Shown: positions 42,581 through 52,937, numbered from the stretch's first letter. The stretch: DNA of 64,000 bases from Promicromonospora sp. Populi (GCF_041081105.1 NZ_CP163528.1:2232001-2296000); one strand, 5' to 3'. Translations and numbers: made by a program. Notes: a model not told the origin generated them from the letters alone.

Positions 42581-45534
42581 GCCGGGACTATGTTGACCAG
42601 GTTCGGGGCGCGGACGATCACCTTGCGGACGCCGCGGCCGTCCAGGAACTTGACCACGTTCGGCTCGGCCAGGGCCGTTGCCTCCAGGTCCTGTGCCGAG
42701 ATGTCCGGGGCGACCTCGAACCGGGCACGCACCTTGCCCTGTACCTGAACCACGCAGGTCACGGTGTCCTGGACGAGGTACTGGTCCTCGGCCGTCGGGA
42801 ACGGCGCGCGCGCCAGCGACTCGTCGTGCCCGAGCCGGGACCACAGCTCCTCCGCGATGTGCGGCGCGATCGGCGCCGTCATCAGGACCAGCGGCTCCAC
42901 GGCCGAGCGCGGCACGGCCGGCAGCCCCGTGAGGTGGTTGTTCAGCGTGATGAGCTTGGCGATGGCCGTGTTCGGCCGCATGCTCTCCATCTCCAGGCGG
43001 ACGTCCGCGATGGTGCGGTGCACGGCGCGCAGGGTGGCGGTGTCGGGCTCGTCGTCCGTCACCGTGAGCTCGCCCGTCTCCTCCGAGACGACATTGCGCC
43101 AGAGGCGCTGCAGGAACCGCTGCGACCCGACGACGGCGCGCGTGTCCCACGGCCGCGAAAGGTCCAGCGGGCCCATCGACATCTCGTAGACCCGGAACGT
43201 GTCGGCGCCGTACTGCTCGTACATGTCGTCAGGCGTCACTACGTTCTTCAGCGACTTGCCCATCTTCCCGTACTCACGGTTGACGGTCTGTCCCTGCCAG
43301 GTGAACCCGGTCTGCTCGTCGCCCTCCACCTCGTCGGCGGGCACGTACTGGCCGCGCGAGTCGGTATACGCGTACGCCTGGATGTAGCCCTGGTTGAAGA
43401 GCTTGCCGAACGGCTCGATGCCCGAGACATGACCCAGGTCGAACAGGACCTTGTGCCAGAACCGCGCGTACAGCAGGTGCAGCACCGCGTGCTCCACACC
43501 GCCCACGTAGAGGTCGACGCCGCCGGCCGGGCCGGACGTCGGGTTGTGCTCCGGCCCCAGCCAGTACTGCTCGAGCTCCGGGAGCGCAGCCGCGGCGGTC
43601 TCGGCCGGGTCCAGGTAGCGCAGGTAGTACCAGCACGACCCGGCCCAGTTGGGCATCGTGTTGGTGTCGCGGCGGTACTTCTTCGGCCCGTCGCCCAGGT
43701 CGAGCGTGACGTGCACCCACTCGTCGTTTCGGCCCAGCGGCGCCTCCGGCTCGGAGTTCGCGTCCTGGGGGTCGAAGGTGCGCGGCGCGTAGTCCGGCAC
43801 GTCCGGCAGGTCGACCGGGAGCATCGCGTCCGGGATCGCCACGGGCCGGTCGTTCTCGTCCCAGACCACCGGGAACGGCTCGCCCCAGTAGCGCTGCCGG
43901 CTGAACAGCCAGTCGTTGAGGCGGTAGGTGGTGGTGCCCTCGCCGATGTTCTTGCTCTCCAGCCACGCGATGATCTTCGCCTTGGCCTCGGTCACGCCCA
44001 GGCCGTCGAGCGAGATCTCGTCGTTCGAGGAGCGCACGGCTACCCCGTCGCCCGCGTACGCCCCGGTGTGGTCCTCCGGCAGGCCCCCGACGGGCTCCAC
44101 CGTGTGGATCACCGGCAGGTCATAGGCCTCTGCGAACGCATGGTCGCGCTCGTCGCCGCCCGGCACCGCCATGATGGCGCCGGTCCCGTAGCCCATGAGC
44201 ACGTAGTCCGCGGTGAACACCGGGACCTGTGTGCCGCTGACCGGGTTCACGGCCAGGTGCCCCGTGAAGACGCCGGTCTTCTTGCCCGCGTCGGCCTGCC
44301 GCTCGACGGCGGTCTTCGCGGACGCCTCGCGCCGGTACGCGGCGACGGCCGCGACCGGGGTGTCGTACCCGCCGGTCCAGCTGCTGCGCGTCCCGTCCGG
44401 CCACGCGGAGGGGACCTCGTCGAGCAGCGGGTGCTCGGGAGCGACCACCATGAAGGTGGCACCGAACAGGGTGTCGGGCCGGGTGGTGAAGACCTCGAGC
44501 GTGCCGGCCGCGCCGGCCGGGTCACCCTCGGCGGTCCCGACGACGTCGAACCGCACGTTCGCGCCGGTGGACCGGCCGATCCAGTTGCGCTGCATCGACT
44601 TGACCTTCTCCGGCCAGTCGATCAGCTCCAGGTCGTCCGTGAGGCGGTCGGCGTAGGCGGTGATGCGCATCTTCCACTGCCGCAGGCTGCGCTGGAACAC
44701 CGGAAAGTTACCGCGCTCGGACCGGCCGTCGGAGGTGACCTCCTCGTTCGCGAGCACGGTGCCCAGGCCCGGGCACCAGTTCACCGGAGAGGAGTCGACG
44801 TAGGCGAGGCGCTGCGCGTCGACGACGTCGCGCTGCTCGAACTCGCTGAGCGCGGACCAGACGGCGCCGCCCGTGTTGTCGCCGTCGTGCCCGGGGACGG
44901 AGCGCGTGCCGGCGGCCAGCTCCGCGCGGAGCTCGGCGATGGGGCGGGCCCGGCCGCGGCTGTCCCCGGCGCCCGTCGACGGGCCGGGGCGCTCCGCTTC
45001 GGCGTCGTACCAGGAGTCGAAGATCTGCAGGAAGATCCACTGCGTCCAGCGGACGTACTCGAGGTCGATAGTTGCGAAAGTGCGGCGGGAGTCGTGGCCC
45101 AGGCCGAGGCGGCGCAGCTGGCGCCGCATGTTGATGATGTTGGCCTCGGTCGTCACGCGCGGGTGCTGCCCCGTCTGGACGGCATACTGCTCCGCGGGCA
45201 GGCCGAACGCGTCGTAGCCCAGCGCGTGCAGCACGTTGTCGCCGCGCATGCGGCGGAAGCGCCCGGTCACGTCGGTGGCGATGTAGCCCAGCGGGTGGCC
45301 CACGTGCAGGCCCGCACCCGAGGGGTACGGGAACATGTCCATGATGAAGTACGGGTCGCCCTCCGCCGGGCTCCCGCCCGGCCCCGTAAGTCGCCCCTGC
45401 GGGTTCGCCGCGTGAAAGGTGCCGCGCTCTTCCCAGACGTCCTGCCAGCGCAGCTCGATCTGCTGTGCGAGGGCTGGGGTATAGCGGAAACGGGGCTCGT
45501 CCTGGGACGTGGTGCGCTCGGGTGCGTCGGGCAT
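42577..45534 (-). CDS. leuS: Leucyl-tRNA synthetase
   Basis: The 985-aa protein has the HIGH-type motif [16 protein letters not shown], a large editing domain ([20 protein letters not shown]), the KMSKS-type loop GKMGKSLKN, and the anticodon-binding and C-terminal domains. It charges tRNA-Leu in the cytoplasm. ATG 45534 is used; a GTG two codons upstream (45540) has a TAGACT box 7 nt before it and could be the actual leaderless start. Confidence 0.97.
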   Translation of the reverse strand: MPDAPERTTSQDEPRFRYTPALAQQIELRWQDVWEERGTFHAANPQGRLTGPGGSPAEGDPYFIMDMFPYPSGAGLHVGHPLGYIATDVTGRFRRMRGDNVLHALGYDAFGLPAEQYAVQTGQHPRVTTEANIINMRRQLRRLGLGHDSRRTFATIDLEYVRWTQWIFLQIFDSWYDAEAERPGPSTGAGDSRGRARPIAELRAELAAGTRSVPGHDGDNTGGAVWSALSEFEQRDVVDAQRLAYVDSSPVNWCPGLGTVLANEEVTSDGRSERGNFPVFQRSLRQWKMRITAYADRLTDDLELIDWPEKVKSMQRNWIGRSTGANVRFDVVGTAEGDPAGAAGTLEVFTTRPDTLFGATFMVVAPEHPLLDEVPSAWPDGTRSSWTGGYDTPVAAVAAYRREASAKTAVERQADAGKKTGVFTGHLAVNPVSGTQVPVFTADYVLMGYGTGAIMAVPGGDERDHAFAEAYDLPVIHTVEPVGGLPEDHTGAYAGDGVAVRSSNDEISLDGLGVTEAKAKIIAWLESKNIGEGTTTYRLNDWLFSRQRYWGEPFPVVWDENDRPVAIPDAMLPVDLPDVPDYAPRTFDPQDANSEPEAPLGRNDEWVHVTLDLGDGPKKYRRDTNTMPNWAGSCWYYLRYLDPAETAAAALPELEQYWLGPEHNPTSGPAGGVDLYVGGVEHAVLHLLYARFWHKVLFDLGHVSGIEPFGKLFNQGYIQAYAYTDSRGQYVPADEVEGDEQTGFTWQGQTVNREYGKMGKSLKNVVTPDDMYEQYGADTFRVYEMSMGPLDLSRPWDTRAVVGSQRFLQRLWRNVVSEETGELTVTDDEPDTATLRAVHRTIADVRLEMESMRPNTAIAKLITLNNHLTGLPAVPRSAVEPLVLMTAPIAPHIAEELWSRLGHDESLARAPFPTAEDQYLVQDTVTCVVQVQGKVRARFEVAPDISAQDLEATALAEPNVVKFLDGRGVRKVIVRAPNLVNIVPA

Positions 45535-45547
45535 GGTCACGGCTGCG

Positions 45548-45553
45548 AGTCTA
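45548..45553 (-). promoter_or_regulatory. Candidate -10 box of leuS (leaderless)
   Basis: TAGACT is 7 nt before GTG 45540 and 13 nt before ATG 45534. Confidence 0.45.
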
Positions 45554-45652
45554 GCGACCGCGCGGCTACCCGGCCCTCGGTTGTCCACAGGCACGAAGGT
45601 TCATCGGACATTCGCCCCTGCCTCTCCCCAAGTTCTATGCCCGGGTGCTCGA

Positions 45653-46999
45653 ATGGCTCGCATGATGCCCCTGTTGCGAAAGATCCTCGCCACCAGCATC
45701 GCCGCCGCCACCGTGTGGACGGCCTCGACCGCGGCCGCCGTCCCGATGCCGCAGGCAACCGGCGCCCAGCCCGCCACCGTAGAACCGGCGACCCACCGCC
45801 CGGCCGCCGACCACGTCGTCTTCCTGGCGCTGGACGGGTTCGACGTCGAGTACCTCGACCTGCTGCGCGGTGACGACCCGGCCGCGGAGATGCCGAACCT
45901 GGAACGCCTCCTGCGGCGCGGCAGCGTCACGACCTCGACCGGTGTGATGACCTCGATCACCAACCCGTCGTGGTCGTCCGTCGCGACCGGCGCCTGGCCG
46001 GAGACCCACCACAACACCGCCTACTGGTTCGACCCGGCCACCAACACGGCCAAGGGTCAGCAGCGCGACCTCGTCGTACCGACGATCGCGCAGTCGATCC
46101 GAGCGCAGGGCGGCACCGTCTTCTCGTCGCAGTGGTTCATCCTGCAGAACTACGGCGTCACGTACGGCGACCCGGACGGCCTCTACACGCAGCCCGGCGG
46201 CGACTGCGCCCGCCGCACCGACGACGCCGTCGCCGTGCTGCGCGGCGAACCGGTCAGCTCGGGCGGGCAGCTCGTCACCGCCAGCGGCATCCCGGCGCTC
46301 ATGGCGGTCTACTGCGACACGCTCGACGCGATCGGGCACGACGGCGGCGACGCCGACCCACGCATCCCGGGCGCCCTGGAGGAGATCGACCAGCAGCTCG
46401 GACGCATCATGACGGCCACCCAGGAGGCGGGCGTCTACGACCGCACGGCGTTTGTCATCACCGGCGACCACGGCATGACGACGTTCGACAAGGGTTTCGC
46501 CACCGAGGCCCTCGCCGCGATCGAGGCGGCCGGGTTCACCCCGCAGATCCTGACCAGCGGCCAGTCGCCGGCACCCGACACCGACGTCGTCATAGTCGTC
46601 GGCGGTGTCGCGGACGTCCGGATCATCGGCGAGCAGGCGGGCGACCGGGCCGCCGTCCGACGCCTGGAGCGGGCGCTGAACGCACTACCGCAAGTGCAGA
46701 ACGTGTTCAACAAGACCGACCAGCGGCGTCTGCACATGAGCCCGAACCACGGCGACCTGCTCGTGGAACCCGCGCCGGGCTGGTCGTTCGGAGCCACTCC
46801 GGCCGACGCCGCAGGGCGGCACGGAGCGACCACCGAGCTGCGCATCCCGCTGGTCCTGGCGGGCGCGGGCGTCCAGCCGGGCGCGCACCCGTACAGGCCG
46901 CGGCACATCGACATCGCACCGACGATCTCGGCGCTGCTGGGCTACTCACCGCCGTCGGCCAGCGAGGGCCGTGTGCTGCGCGAGGCGCTACGCCGCTGA
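45653..46999 (+). CDS. Exported alkaline phosphatase-superfamily phosphodiesterase
   Basis: The 448-aa protein has a signal peptide (LLRKILATSIAAATVWTAST) and a type I phosphodiesterase/nucleotide pyrophosphatase fold. Metal Asp is in VVFLALDGFDVEYL, nucleophile Thr in TSITNPSWSSVATG, further ligands in DAIGHDGG, ITGDHGMTTF and GRHGAT. It should hydrolyse phosphodiesters or pyrophosphates outside the cell. ATG 45653 is chosen; ATG 45662 or 45665 are alternatives. Divergent from leuS. Confidence 0.88.
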   Translation: MARMMPLLRKILATSIAAATVWTASTAAAVPMPQATGAQPATVEPATHRPAADHVVFLALDGFDVEYLDLLRGDDPAAEMPNLERLLRRGSVTTSTGVMTSITNPSWSSVATGAWPETHHNTAYWFDPATNTAKGQQRDLVVPTIAQSIRAQGGTVFSSQWFILQNYGVTYGDPDGLYTQPGGDCARRTDDAVAVLRGEPVSSGGQLVTASGIPALMAVYCDTLDAIGHDGGDADPRIPGALEEIDQQLGRIMTATQEAGVYDRTAFVITGDHGMTTFDKGFATEALAAIEAAGFTPQILTSGQSPAPDTDVVIVVGGVADVRIIGEQAGDRAAVRRLERALNALPQVQNVFNKTDQRRLHMSPNHGDLLVEPAPGWSFGATPADAAGRHGATTELRIPLVLAGAGVQPGAHPYRPRHIDIAPTISALLGYSPPSASEGRVLREALRR

Positions 47000-47001
47000 C
47001 C

Positions 47002-47664
47002 TCAGAACGACGCGACCAGGTCTCCGCCCACCGCGAGCATCAACCACCCGACGGCGACGACGTAGCCGATGATCAGGATGATGTGGCGGTTGCTCACCAG
47101 GGCGTCACGCAGCCCGGCGCCCACGGGCAGGTCGCCCGACCCCACGCCCCGCACCACCTGGTACCAGAGCAGCGGCCACATGATGGTCCACACGACCATG
47201 CAGTAGGGGCACAGCGCGATGATCACGTGGAAGCTGGTGTACATCAGGAAGAAGACGAGCGCCTGACCCAGGACAGTCCCGATCAGCAGCGACGTCCAGT
47301 ACCAGCGCGGCAGGCGGGTGCCCAGCAGCATCATCACGCCGGTCGTGATGACGACGGGGAACGCCGCGACCCCGATGTACGGGTTCGGGAAGCCGAGCAG
47401 TGCGCCCTGCCACGACTCCATGGCCGCGCTGCAGGTGACGAACAGATTGATGGTGCAGGACGCCGTGCGGTCCGGGTCCACGAACGCCAGGTACTTCTCC
47501 CAGGCCAGGGCGAACGAGGCTACGAAGCCGATCGCGCCCAGCACCACCAGGAGCAGGCCCATGGTCCGCGCGCCGAGCGGCTGGGGGCCGGGCCCCGCAA
47601 CGCTCTCCGTCGAGCTGCCGATCGAGCTTTCCGACGACGTCGTGGTCGCCCCGGTCTCAGTCAC
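47002..47664 (-). CDS. Vitamin K epoxide reductase (VKOR) family protein
   Basis: This 220-aa membrane protein has about five helices and the active-site pair LCPYCMVVW (CxxC). The loop cysteines are in ASCTINLFVTCSAAM. VKOR reoxidises DsbA-like proteins by passing electrons to menaquinone, supporting disulphide formation outside the cell. GTG 47664 is favoured because TACCCT lies 6 nt upstream; GTG 47670 overlaps the box. No DsbA partner is visible nearby. Confidence 0.92.
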   Translation of the reverse strand: MTETGATTTSSESSIGSSTESVAGPGPQPLGARTMGLLLVVLGAIGFVASFALAWEKYLAFVDPDRTASCTINLFVTCSAAMESWQGALLGFPNPYIGVAAFPVVITTGVMMLLGTRLPRWYWTSLLIGTVLGQALVFFLMYTSFHVIIALCPYCMVVWTIMWPLLWYQVVRGVGSGDLPVGAGLRDALVSNRHIILIIGYVVAVGWLMLAVGGDLVASF

Positions 47665-47670
47665 GCGCAC

Positions 47671-47676
47671 AGGGTA
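47671..47676 (-). promoter_or_regulatory. Candidate -10 box of the VKOR gene (leaderless)
   Basis: TACCCT is 6 nt before GTG 47664. The box therefore decides the start. Confidence 0.5.
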
Positions 47677-47709
47677 CCGGCGCAGGCTGGGACCTCGCTG
47701 GACTTGTGG

Positions 47710-48951
47710 TCACAAAGTTGTCTCCGCCGCCTGGTGGACAACCCGCTGCCGCCCGAACGCCAGGATCAGGCCGAGCCCCAGCACGGTGACCGCGGCCCCG
47801 GCCCAGGCCGGCGCGAGATAGCCCCAGCCGGCGTTGATGACCACGCCGCCCATGAACGCGCCGGCACCGTTGGCCACGTTGAGCCCGGCGTGGCACAGCG
47901 CCGCACCCAGCGACGGCGCGCCGGGCGAGAGGTCCATGAGGCGGGTCTGGAACGCGAGGCCCAGCACCTGGGAGGTGACGCCGAGCAGGAACAGGGAGAT
48001 CAACGCGGGCACCACCGAGCCGCCCGTCAGCGCGAACAGGACGAGCGAGGCCGCCGTCGTCACGAAACCGATCACCACCGCGCGCAGCACACCGCGGTCG
48101 GCGAGCCGCCCGCCGATCTGCATCCCGACGGTCATGCCGACGCCGAACAGGGCGAGCACCCAGGGCACCGCACCGCCGGGCAGGCCGGTCACCCCGGTCA
48201 GGGTGGGGGCCACGTAGGTGTAGACGGCGAACATGCCGCCGAACCCGATGGCGCCCACTACGAACGCGAACCACAGCGGTACGTTCCGCAGGGTCGCCAG
48301 CTCGGTCCGCACCGAGCGCCCCGCCCCGCCCGCGCCGGCCGGCACGAGGCGCCACAGACCCAGCAGGGTCACGATCCCGAGCACACCGATCAGGACGTAG
48401 GAGACCCGCCACCCGAAGGCCTGCCCCACCCACGTGGACAGCGGGACGCCGACGATGTTCGCGATGGTCAGGCCGGTCATCATGGTCGCGACGGCCCGCC
48501 CGCGCTGGGCCGGCCCGGCGACGGCGGCCCCCACCGCCGCCCCGACGCCGAAGAACGCGCCGTGCGGCAGCCCGGCCAGGAATCGCCCGGCCACGAGCCA
48601 GCCGATGTCCGGCGCCGCCGCCGACAGCACGTTCGCCACGGTATAGGCGCCCATGAGCAGGAGCAGCAGGCGCTTGCGCGACATCCGCGCCGCGGCAACG
48701 GTCAGCAGCGGCGCCCCGACGACGACGCCCAGCGCGTACGCGGTGATGGTGTGCCCCACCTGCGGGTCGGTCGCCAGGAGGTCGGCACCGACGTCGGGCA
48801 GCAGGCCCATGGCGGCGAACTCGGTGGTGCCGATGGTGAAGCCGCCGACGGCGAGGGCGACGAGCGCGGGCGCCGCGCGGCGCATCGAGCCGGTCTTGGC
48901 CGCCTCGCCAGCCACCTCGTCGGGGGCGTGCTGCTCAGAGCTGGTCGCCAT
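47710..48951 (-). CDS. MFS transporter (drug/sugar exporter, AraJ/NepI-like)
   Basis: The 413-aa protein has 12 hydrophobic segments. The first contains VGGFTIGTTEFAAMGLLPDVG, the typical start of AraJ/YdhP-like DHA1 exporters. Other marks are RMSRKRLLLL in loop 2-3 and GRFLAGLPHGAFFG in TM4. Substrate unknown. ATG 48951 has GGAG 5 nt upstream. It lies directly downstream of a DtxR-type regulator gene on the same strand, which may control it. Confidence 0.9.
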   Translation of the reverse strand: MATSSEQHAPDEVAGEAAKTGSMRRAAPALVALAVGGFTIGTTEFAAMGLLPDVGADLLATDPQVGHTITAYALGVVVGAPLLTVAAARMSRKRLLLLLMGAYTVANVLSAAAPDIGWLVAGRFLAGLPHGAFFGVGAAVGAAVAGPAQRGRAVATMMTGLTIANIVGVPLSTWVGQAFGWRVSYVLIGVLGIVTLLGLWRLVPAGAGGAGRSVRTELATLRNVPLWFAFVVGAIGFGGMFAVYTYVAPTLTGVTGLPGGAVPWVLALFGVGMTVGMQIGGRLADRGVLRAVVIGFVTTAASLVLFALTGGSVVPALISLFLLGVTSQVLGLAFQTRLMDLSPGAPSLGAALCHAGLNVANGAGAFMGGVVINAGWGYLAPAWAGAAVTVLGLGLILAFGRQRVVHQAAETTL

Positions 48952-49030
48952 GGGAACTCCAGGGGTGTCGTATCGATTCGGTAAGACCGTCGGCGACACC
49001 GGCGACGAAACAGCGGGAACGAGGAGAAGC

Positions 49031-49720
49031 CTACTCCCGTGCCACCCACACCCGGGAGGCCGCGAGCAGGCCGAGGTCGGCAACCCGCTCGTCCGGGCAG
49101 GTCCAGGAGACGGCGACCGTGCCGGCGAACTCGCGCCGGGCCTGCACCTCGACGCGCATGTCGAGGTCCAGGCCGAGCTCGGCGAGGTAGCGCAGCGCCT
49201 CAGGGTCGGCGTCGGAGATCCGGACGACGGTGCCGCTGTCACCCGCGTGCATGGCCGACAGCGGCATCGCGTCCGGCCGCACCACCGTGCCGTCGGCGGC
49301 CGGGATCGGGTCGCCGTGCGGGTCGCGCGACGGGTTGCCCAGGCGCGCGGCCATCCGCTCCACGAACACGTCGGAGACGGCGTGCTCCAGCACCTCGGCC
49401 TCGTCGTGCACCTCGTCCCAGCCGTACCCGAGCTGGTCCACGAGGAAGGTCTCCAGGAGCCGGTGGCGGCGCACCATCATGAGCGCGAGGCGGCGGCCGT
49501 CGTCGGTCAGCCGGATCGCGCCGTAGCGCTCGTGCTCCAGCAGGCCCTGCCCGGACAGGCGGCGCACCGTCTCCGAGACGGTGGACGCGCCGACCCCGAG
49601 CCGGTCGGCGAGGTGCTTGGTGGTCACCTTCTCGTCCGACCACTCCTGGGCCGACCACACCGCCTTCAGGTAGTCCTGGGCGACGGGCGTCAGCTCGGCC
49701 GGGTCGGTTGCGCTCTCCAC
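49031..49720 (-). CDS. DtxR/MntR-family metal-dependent transcriptional regulator
   Basis: The 229-aa protein has a winged-helix N-terminus (TTKHLADRLGVGASTVSETVRRL). The dimerisation domain has RRHRLLETFL, VHDEAEVLEHAVSD, then an SH3-like C-terminal domain. The position equal to DtxR Cys102 is Glu here (EAEVLEH rather than EACRWEH), as in manganese-type regulators, so Mn2+ is the likelier effector (inference). GTG 49720 has TAGGCT 6 nt upstream. Confidence 0.9.
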   Translation of the reverse strand: MESATDPAELTPVAQDYLKAVWSAQEWSDEKVTTKHLADRLGVGASTVSETVRRLSGQGLLEHERYGAIRLTDDGRRLALMMVRRHRLLETFLVDQLGYGWDEVHDEAEVLEHAVSDVFVERMAARLGNPSRDPHGDPIPAADGTVVRPDAMPLSAMHAGDSGTVVRISDADPEALRYLAELGLDLDMRVEVQARREFAGTVAVSWTCPDERVADLGLLAASRVWVARE

Positions 49721-49726
49721 GCCCCG

Positions 49727-49732
49727 AGCCTA
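49727..49732 (-). promoter_or_regulatory. Candidate -10 box of the DtxR-family gene (leaderless)
   Basis: TAGGCT is 6 nt before GTG 49720. Confidence 0.5.
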
Positions 49733-51430
49733 GTTGCCCGACGGCGACGGCGTCCGCCCCGAGCCGGACGTCGTCCCGCCGAGCACCCCACCCAGCACAC
49801 CCCCGGGCACCCCGTCCGGTATCTCGTCCGGCAGCGGAACCGCTGGCGGCATCGCCTGCCGCTCGCTCACCGACGCCTCGCCGTCGGGCGTGACCTCGAC
49901 GAGCTGCCAGTCCACGAGCTGGCGCCGCTCCGGGTCGAACCGCAGCACCGTCATCTCCGAGGAGTCGCGCAGGGGGCCCACCGAGGCGTTGCCCTGCGTC
50001 GCGCCGGCGGTGCTCGCGTTCACGTATCGCACGCCGTAGCCCACTACCTCCGGACCCATCCGCGTGTGCATGTGCCCCGAGATCTGGAACGGCACGCAGC
50101 CCGACTCCAGGGCGGCGGTGCCGACGACGGGCTGGTGCACCATGAGCAGGTCCACCCGGTCCTCCGCGGTGAAGCCGCCCAGGCCGGCCTCCCCCGCGGC
50201 GTCGCACGCGACGTCCCGCAGCCGCTCGCCGGCCTCCTCGGGCGTCTCCTCGCGCGCGTTGACGGTGCCGCCGCCGATCCGGGTCTCCAGCGGGTCCCGG
50301 TCGCCGAGGATCCGGATGCCCGCCACCTCGACGATGTCGCCGTCGAGCACGATCTGGCGGTTCGCCAGCTCGGTGGCCGTCGTCAGCCGCGAGTCGTGGT
50401 TGCCGTCCGCCACGACGAACGGGACGCCGTCGGGCACGGCCGACGCGAACGAGTCCACGCAGACGGACTCCACGCTCGTGCCGTTGATGGTGGTGTCCCC
50501 CGCGTTGAGCATCACGTCGGGCGCGAGCCGGTCGGCAAGGTCCCTGATGAGCGGCGTCATGCCGGTGTTGCAGTGCAGGTCCGAGACCAGGAGCAGGGTC
50601 ACGTAGTCGGGTTCCTCGGGGCTGTCCGACGCCGCGGCGTCTGGCTCGGTGCCCGGCTCGGCGGCCGCCGCCTCCTGCTCGGCGACCCGGGCGTCCCAGG
50701 CCGCCATGAGCTGCTCGCGGGCGCCCGCGTAGAACACCTCGTTGGCCTGGTAGGCGTCCACGAGCTGCCCGCTGTAGGTGTCGACCACCCCGGCCAGCCG
50801 GCCCGTGATGCGGGCGCCCTCCAGCGCGGTCCCCGCGAACACCGGCGAGGCGGGGAGCGTCGCCCGCTGCTCGGGTGCCGAGCTGGCCGTGACTGTCCCG
50901 GCCACCAGAACGACGACGAGCACAACGCCGGTGATCGCCCAGGTGCGGGCGGCGAGCGCCCCGGCGAGGTAGCGCCGTCGGGCCGGACCGAGCAGGGCGC
51001 GCAGCCCGAGACCTGCCGCGACCAGGAGCACCGCCGCCGTGCCCGTGCCGCGGACCGCGTCCCAGACCAGCGCCCAGGCCACGGTGCGCACTGTCTGCTG
51101 CGGGGAGTCGAAGAACTGGAGGTAGCCGTCGAGGTCTCCCGCGAGCGCGTCGAAGCTGGCGGCGTCCACGGCCGAGAGGTCTGCGGGGATCTCGTGCACG
51201 GTGATCCGGACACCGAGGGTGAACGGCAGCGGGGAGTCGGTGACGACGGTGCCGAGCGGGCCGAGGTCGGCGACCAGCTCGTCGTCCGCGGTGACGGCGT
51301 AGGTGGCCTCGTGCGGGCCGAGGCTGAGGTCTGCTCTCGCGGTAGTGATCCCGGACGCTAGGCAGACGAGGAGTGCGGCCACTCCGGCGAGGGTCCAGCG
51401 CAGCCAGCGGGGCGGGTTGGTACGACTCAT
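49730..51430 (-). CDS. Membrane-associated metallophosphoesterase
   Basis: The 566-aa protein has an N-terminal signal or anchor, an exported stretch, and two membrane helices (about 140-190). An external calcineurin-like phosphoesterase domain follows: LVSDLHCNTG, NAGDTTINGT, VADGNHDSR, MVHQPVVG, ISGHMHTRMG. All five metal motifs are intact. The C-terminal tail is Pro/Gly-rich. The substrate is not known. ATG 51430; AGAGG upstream. Confidence 0.9.
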   Translation of the reverse strand: MSRTNPPRWLRWTLAGVAALLVCLASGITTARADLSLGPHEATYAVTADDELVADLGPLGTVVTDSPLPFTLGVRITVHEIPADLSAVDAASFDALAGDLDGYLQFFDSPQQTVRTVAWALVWDAVRGTGTAAVLLVAAGLGLRALLGPARRRYLAGALAARTWAITGVVLVVVLVAGTVTASSAPEQRATLPASPVFAGTALEGARITGRLAGVVDTYSGQLVDAYQANEVFYAGAREQLMAAWDARVAEQEAAAAEPGTEPDAAASDSPEEPDYVTLLLVSDLHCNTGMTPLIRDLADRLAPDVMLNAGDTTINGTSVESVCVDSFASAVPDGVPFVVADGNHDSRLTTATELANRQIVLDGDIVEVAGIRILGDRDPLETRIGGGTVNAREETPEEAGERLRDVACDAAGEAGLGGFTAEDRVDLLMVHQPVVGTAALESGCVPFQISGHMHTRMGPEVVGYGVRYVNASTAGATQGNASVGPLRDSSEMTVLRFDPERRQLVDWQLVEVTPDGEASVSERQAMPPAVPLPDEIPDGVPGGVLGGVLGGTTSGSGRTPSPSGN

Positions 51431-51514
51431 CACCTCTACCTTTGCACGTGGCCGGAACTGCTGCTGACGGGCCTGCTCCTGTCGGATCCGCGGCGGGCAC
51501 GGGAGGATGGGCGG

Positions 51515-51997
51515 ATGTTCGTGCTCCGGTCTGTCTGGCGTCCGCCCGCCCCTGTCGCGCGGGTCTGGTCGGTGCTCGCCGACCCCCGGTTCAGCTGGCC
51601 CGACTGGTGGCCGGGGCTGACCGCGGAGGCGACCCACTCCGCCGTCGGACCCCAGGGGCTGGCCGCGCCCGGGGCGTGGGCACGGCTACGGGTGCGCAGC
51701 CCGCTCGGGTACGCGCTGCGGTTCCGGCTGGACCTCGTGGAGACGACGGCGCCGTCGGCGGGCGTGCCCGGGCGGGCCCTGCTGGAAGTCTCGGGCGACC
51801 TGGAGGGCCGGGCGGACGTGACGGTGTCGGAGGTTCCGGGCGGCGGCTCGACCGAGGTGCTGCTCGTCTGGCAGGTATCACCCGTCCCGGCCTGGTTCCG
51901 CGCGGCGTCACGGATCGGCCCGGGCCCGCTCGCCTGGGCCCACGCCCGAGTGATGCGCGCAGGCGCCCGCGGCCTGACGGCCCACCTGACTCGGTAA
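51515..51997 (+). CDS. SRPBCC-fold (polyketide cyclase/START-like) protein
   Basis: This 160-aa protein begins MFVLRSVWRPPAPVARVWSV, with DPRFSWPDWWPGL, the START-like opening. The fold binds hydrophobic ligands. GGGAGG lies about 8 nt before the ATG. Function unknown. It is convergent to ku. Confidence 0.85.
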   Translation: MFVLRSVWRPPAPVARVWSVLADPRFSWPDWWPGLTAEATHSAVGPQGLAAPGAWARLRVRSPLGYALRFRLDLVETTAPSAGVPGRALLEVSGDLEGRADVTVSEVPGGGSTEVLLVWQVSPVPAWFRAASRIGPGPLAWAHARVMRAGARGLTAHLTR

Positions 51998-52036
51998 CTC
52001 CACTCCCGCCGCGTTCGAGACCAGCGGAGCAGGGGG

Positions 52037-52846
52037 TCAGCCCGTTTTGCGGCGGGATTTTTTTGCGTCGGCGACGCTGCGTTTCAGGGCCTCCATGAGG
52101 TCTACCACCTCGGCGCCCCCGGTCTCCTCCTCGGCTGCCTCGCCGAACGTCGCCGCCGTGTCGACGCTGTCGCCGGCCTCCAGCTTCGCGTCGACGAGCT
52201 TGCGCAGCTGCACCTGGTACTCGTCCTCGTAGTCCTCGGGCGTGAAGTCGGCCTCGAAGCTGCTCACCAGCTGGGCCGACATCGTGAGCTCCTTGTCGCT
52301 GATCTTCGCGGGCTCGTCGAGGGACGGAAACGCTGCCTCGCGGATCTCGTCGGCCCACAGGAGGGTCTGCAGCACCAGGATCTCCTCGCGCACCCGCAGC
52401 GCCGCCAGCCGGGTGCGCTGCCGCAGCGCGAACTTCACGATGGCGGTGCGGTCGGTCTCCTCCAGCGTGCGGCGCAGCAGCACGTAGGCCTTCGTCGACT
52501 TGGAGTCGGGCTCCAGGTAGTACGTCCGGTCGAGCATGATCAGGTCGATCTGCTCGCTCGGCACGAACTCCACGACGGAGATCTCACGGTCCCGTTCGGC
52601 GGGGAGGTCAGCGAGGTCCTGCTTGGTGAGCACCACTGTGCGCTCGCCGTCGTCGTAGGCGCGGTCGATGTGCTCGTACGGCACCACCTCGCCGTCGATC
52701 TCGCACACACGCTTGTACCGGATGCGTCCGCCGTCGGCGTCATGCACCTGGTGGAGCGGCACGTCGTGGTCCTCGGTCGCGCTGTACAGCTTGACCGGAA
52801 CGTTGACGAGGCCGAAGGTCACGGCACCCTTCCAGATCGCCCTCAT
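52037..52846 (-). CDS. ku: DNA end-binding protein Ku (NHEJ)
   Basis: The 269-aa protein begins MRAIWKGAVTFGLVNVPVKL, the standard bacterial Ku start. It has the Ku core (YEHIDRAYDDGERTVVLT, LDRTYYLEPD) and a basic C-terminal tail (KRSVADAKKSRRKTG) typical for recruiting DNA and ligase. It forms a ring homodimer on double-strand ends. ligD is on the other side of a small redoxin gene, facing away. Confidence 0.97.
   Translation of the reverse strand: MRAIWKGAVTFGLVNVPVKLYSATEDHDVPLHQVHDADGGRIRYKRVCEIDGEVVPYEHIDRAYDDGERTVVLTKQDLADLPAERDREISVVEFVPSEQIDLIMLDRTYYLEPDSKSTKAYVLLRRTLEETDRTAIVKFALRQRTRLAALRVREEILVLQTLLWADEIREAAFPSLDEPAKISDKELTMSAQLVSSFEADFTPEDYEDEYQVQLRKLVDAKLEAGDSVDTAATFGEAAEEETGGAEVVDLMEALKRSVADAKKSRRKTG
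52041..52064 (+). terminator. T-tract terminator candidate inside the ku 3' end
   Basis: CCCG (52041-52044) can pair with CGGG (52053-52056), followed by seven T (52058-52064). It would end the plus-strand SRPBCC transcript. The stem is short, so the call is weak; the T-run is also ku lysine codons. Confidence 0.35.
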
Positions 52847-52937
52847 GCTTCTATAGTGCGCCCCAAGCGCACCACATGCCCAGGTTTCGGTCTCCGCCGA
52901 CGTACCGGGCGGCGTGCCCGGGCAGGCAGGGCCGGCG

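Noticed and set aside
42826..45873. A 1015-codon open frame opposite leuS.
   Set aside because: Complementary to a confident leucyl-tRNA synthetase gene, with no family features.
45970..48984. A 1004-codon plus-strand open frame across the phosphodiesterase, VKOR and MFS regions.
   Set aside because: It is Arg/His/Gly-rich nonsense in a shifted or antisense frame to three clear genes; long spurious frames are normal at this GC content.
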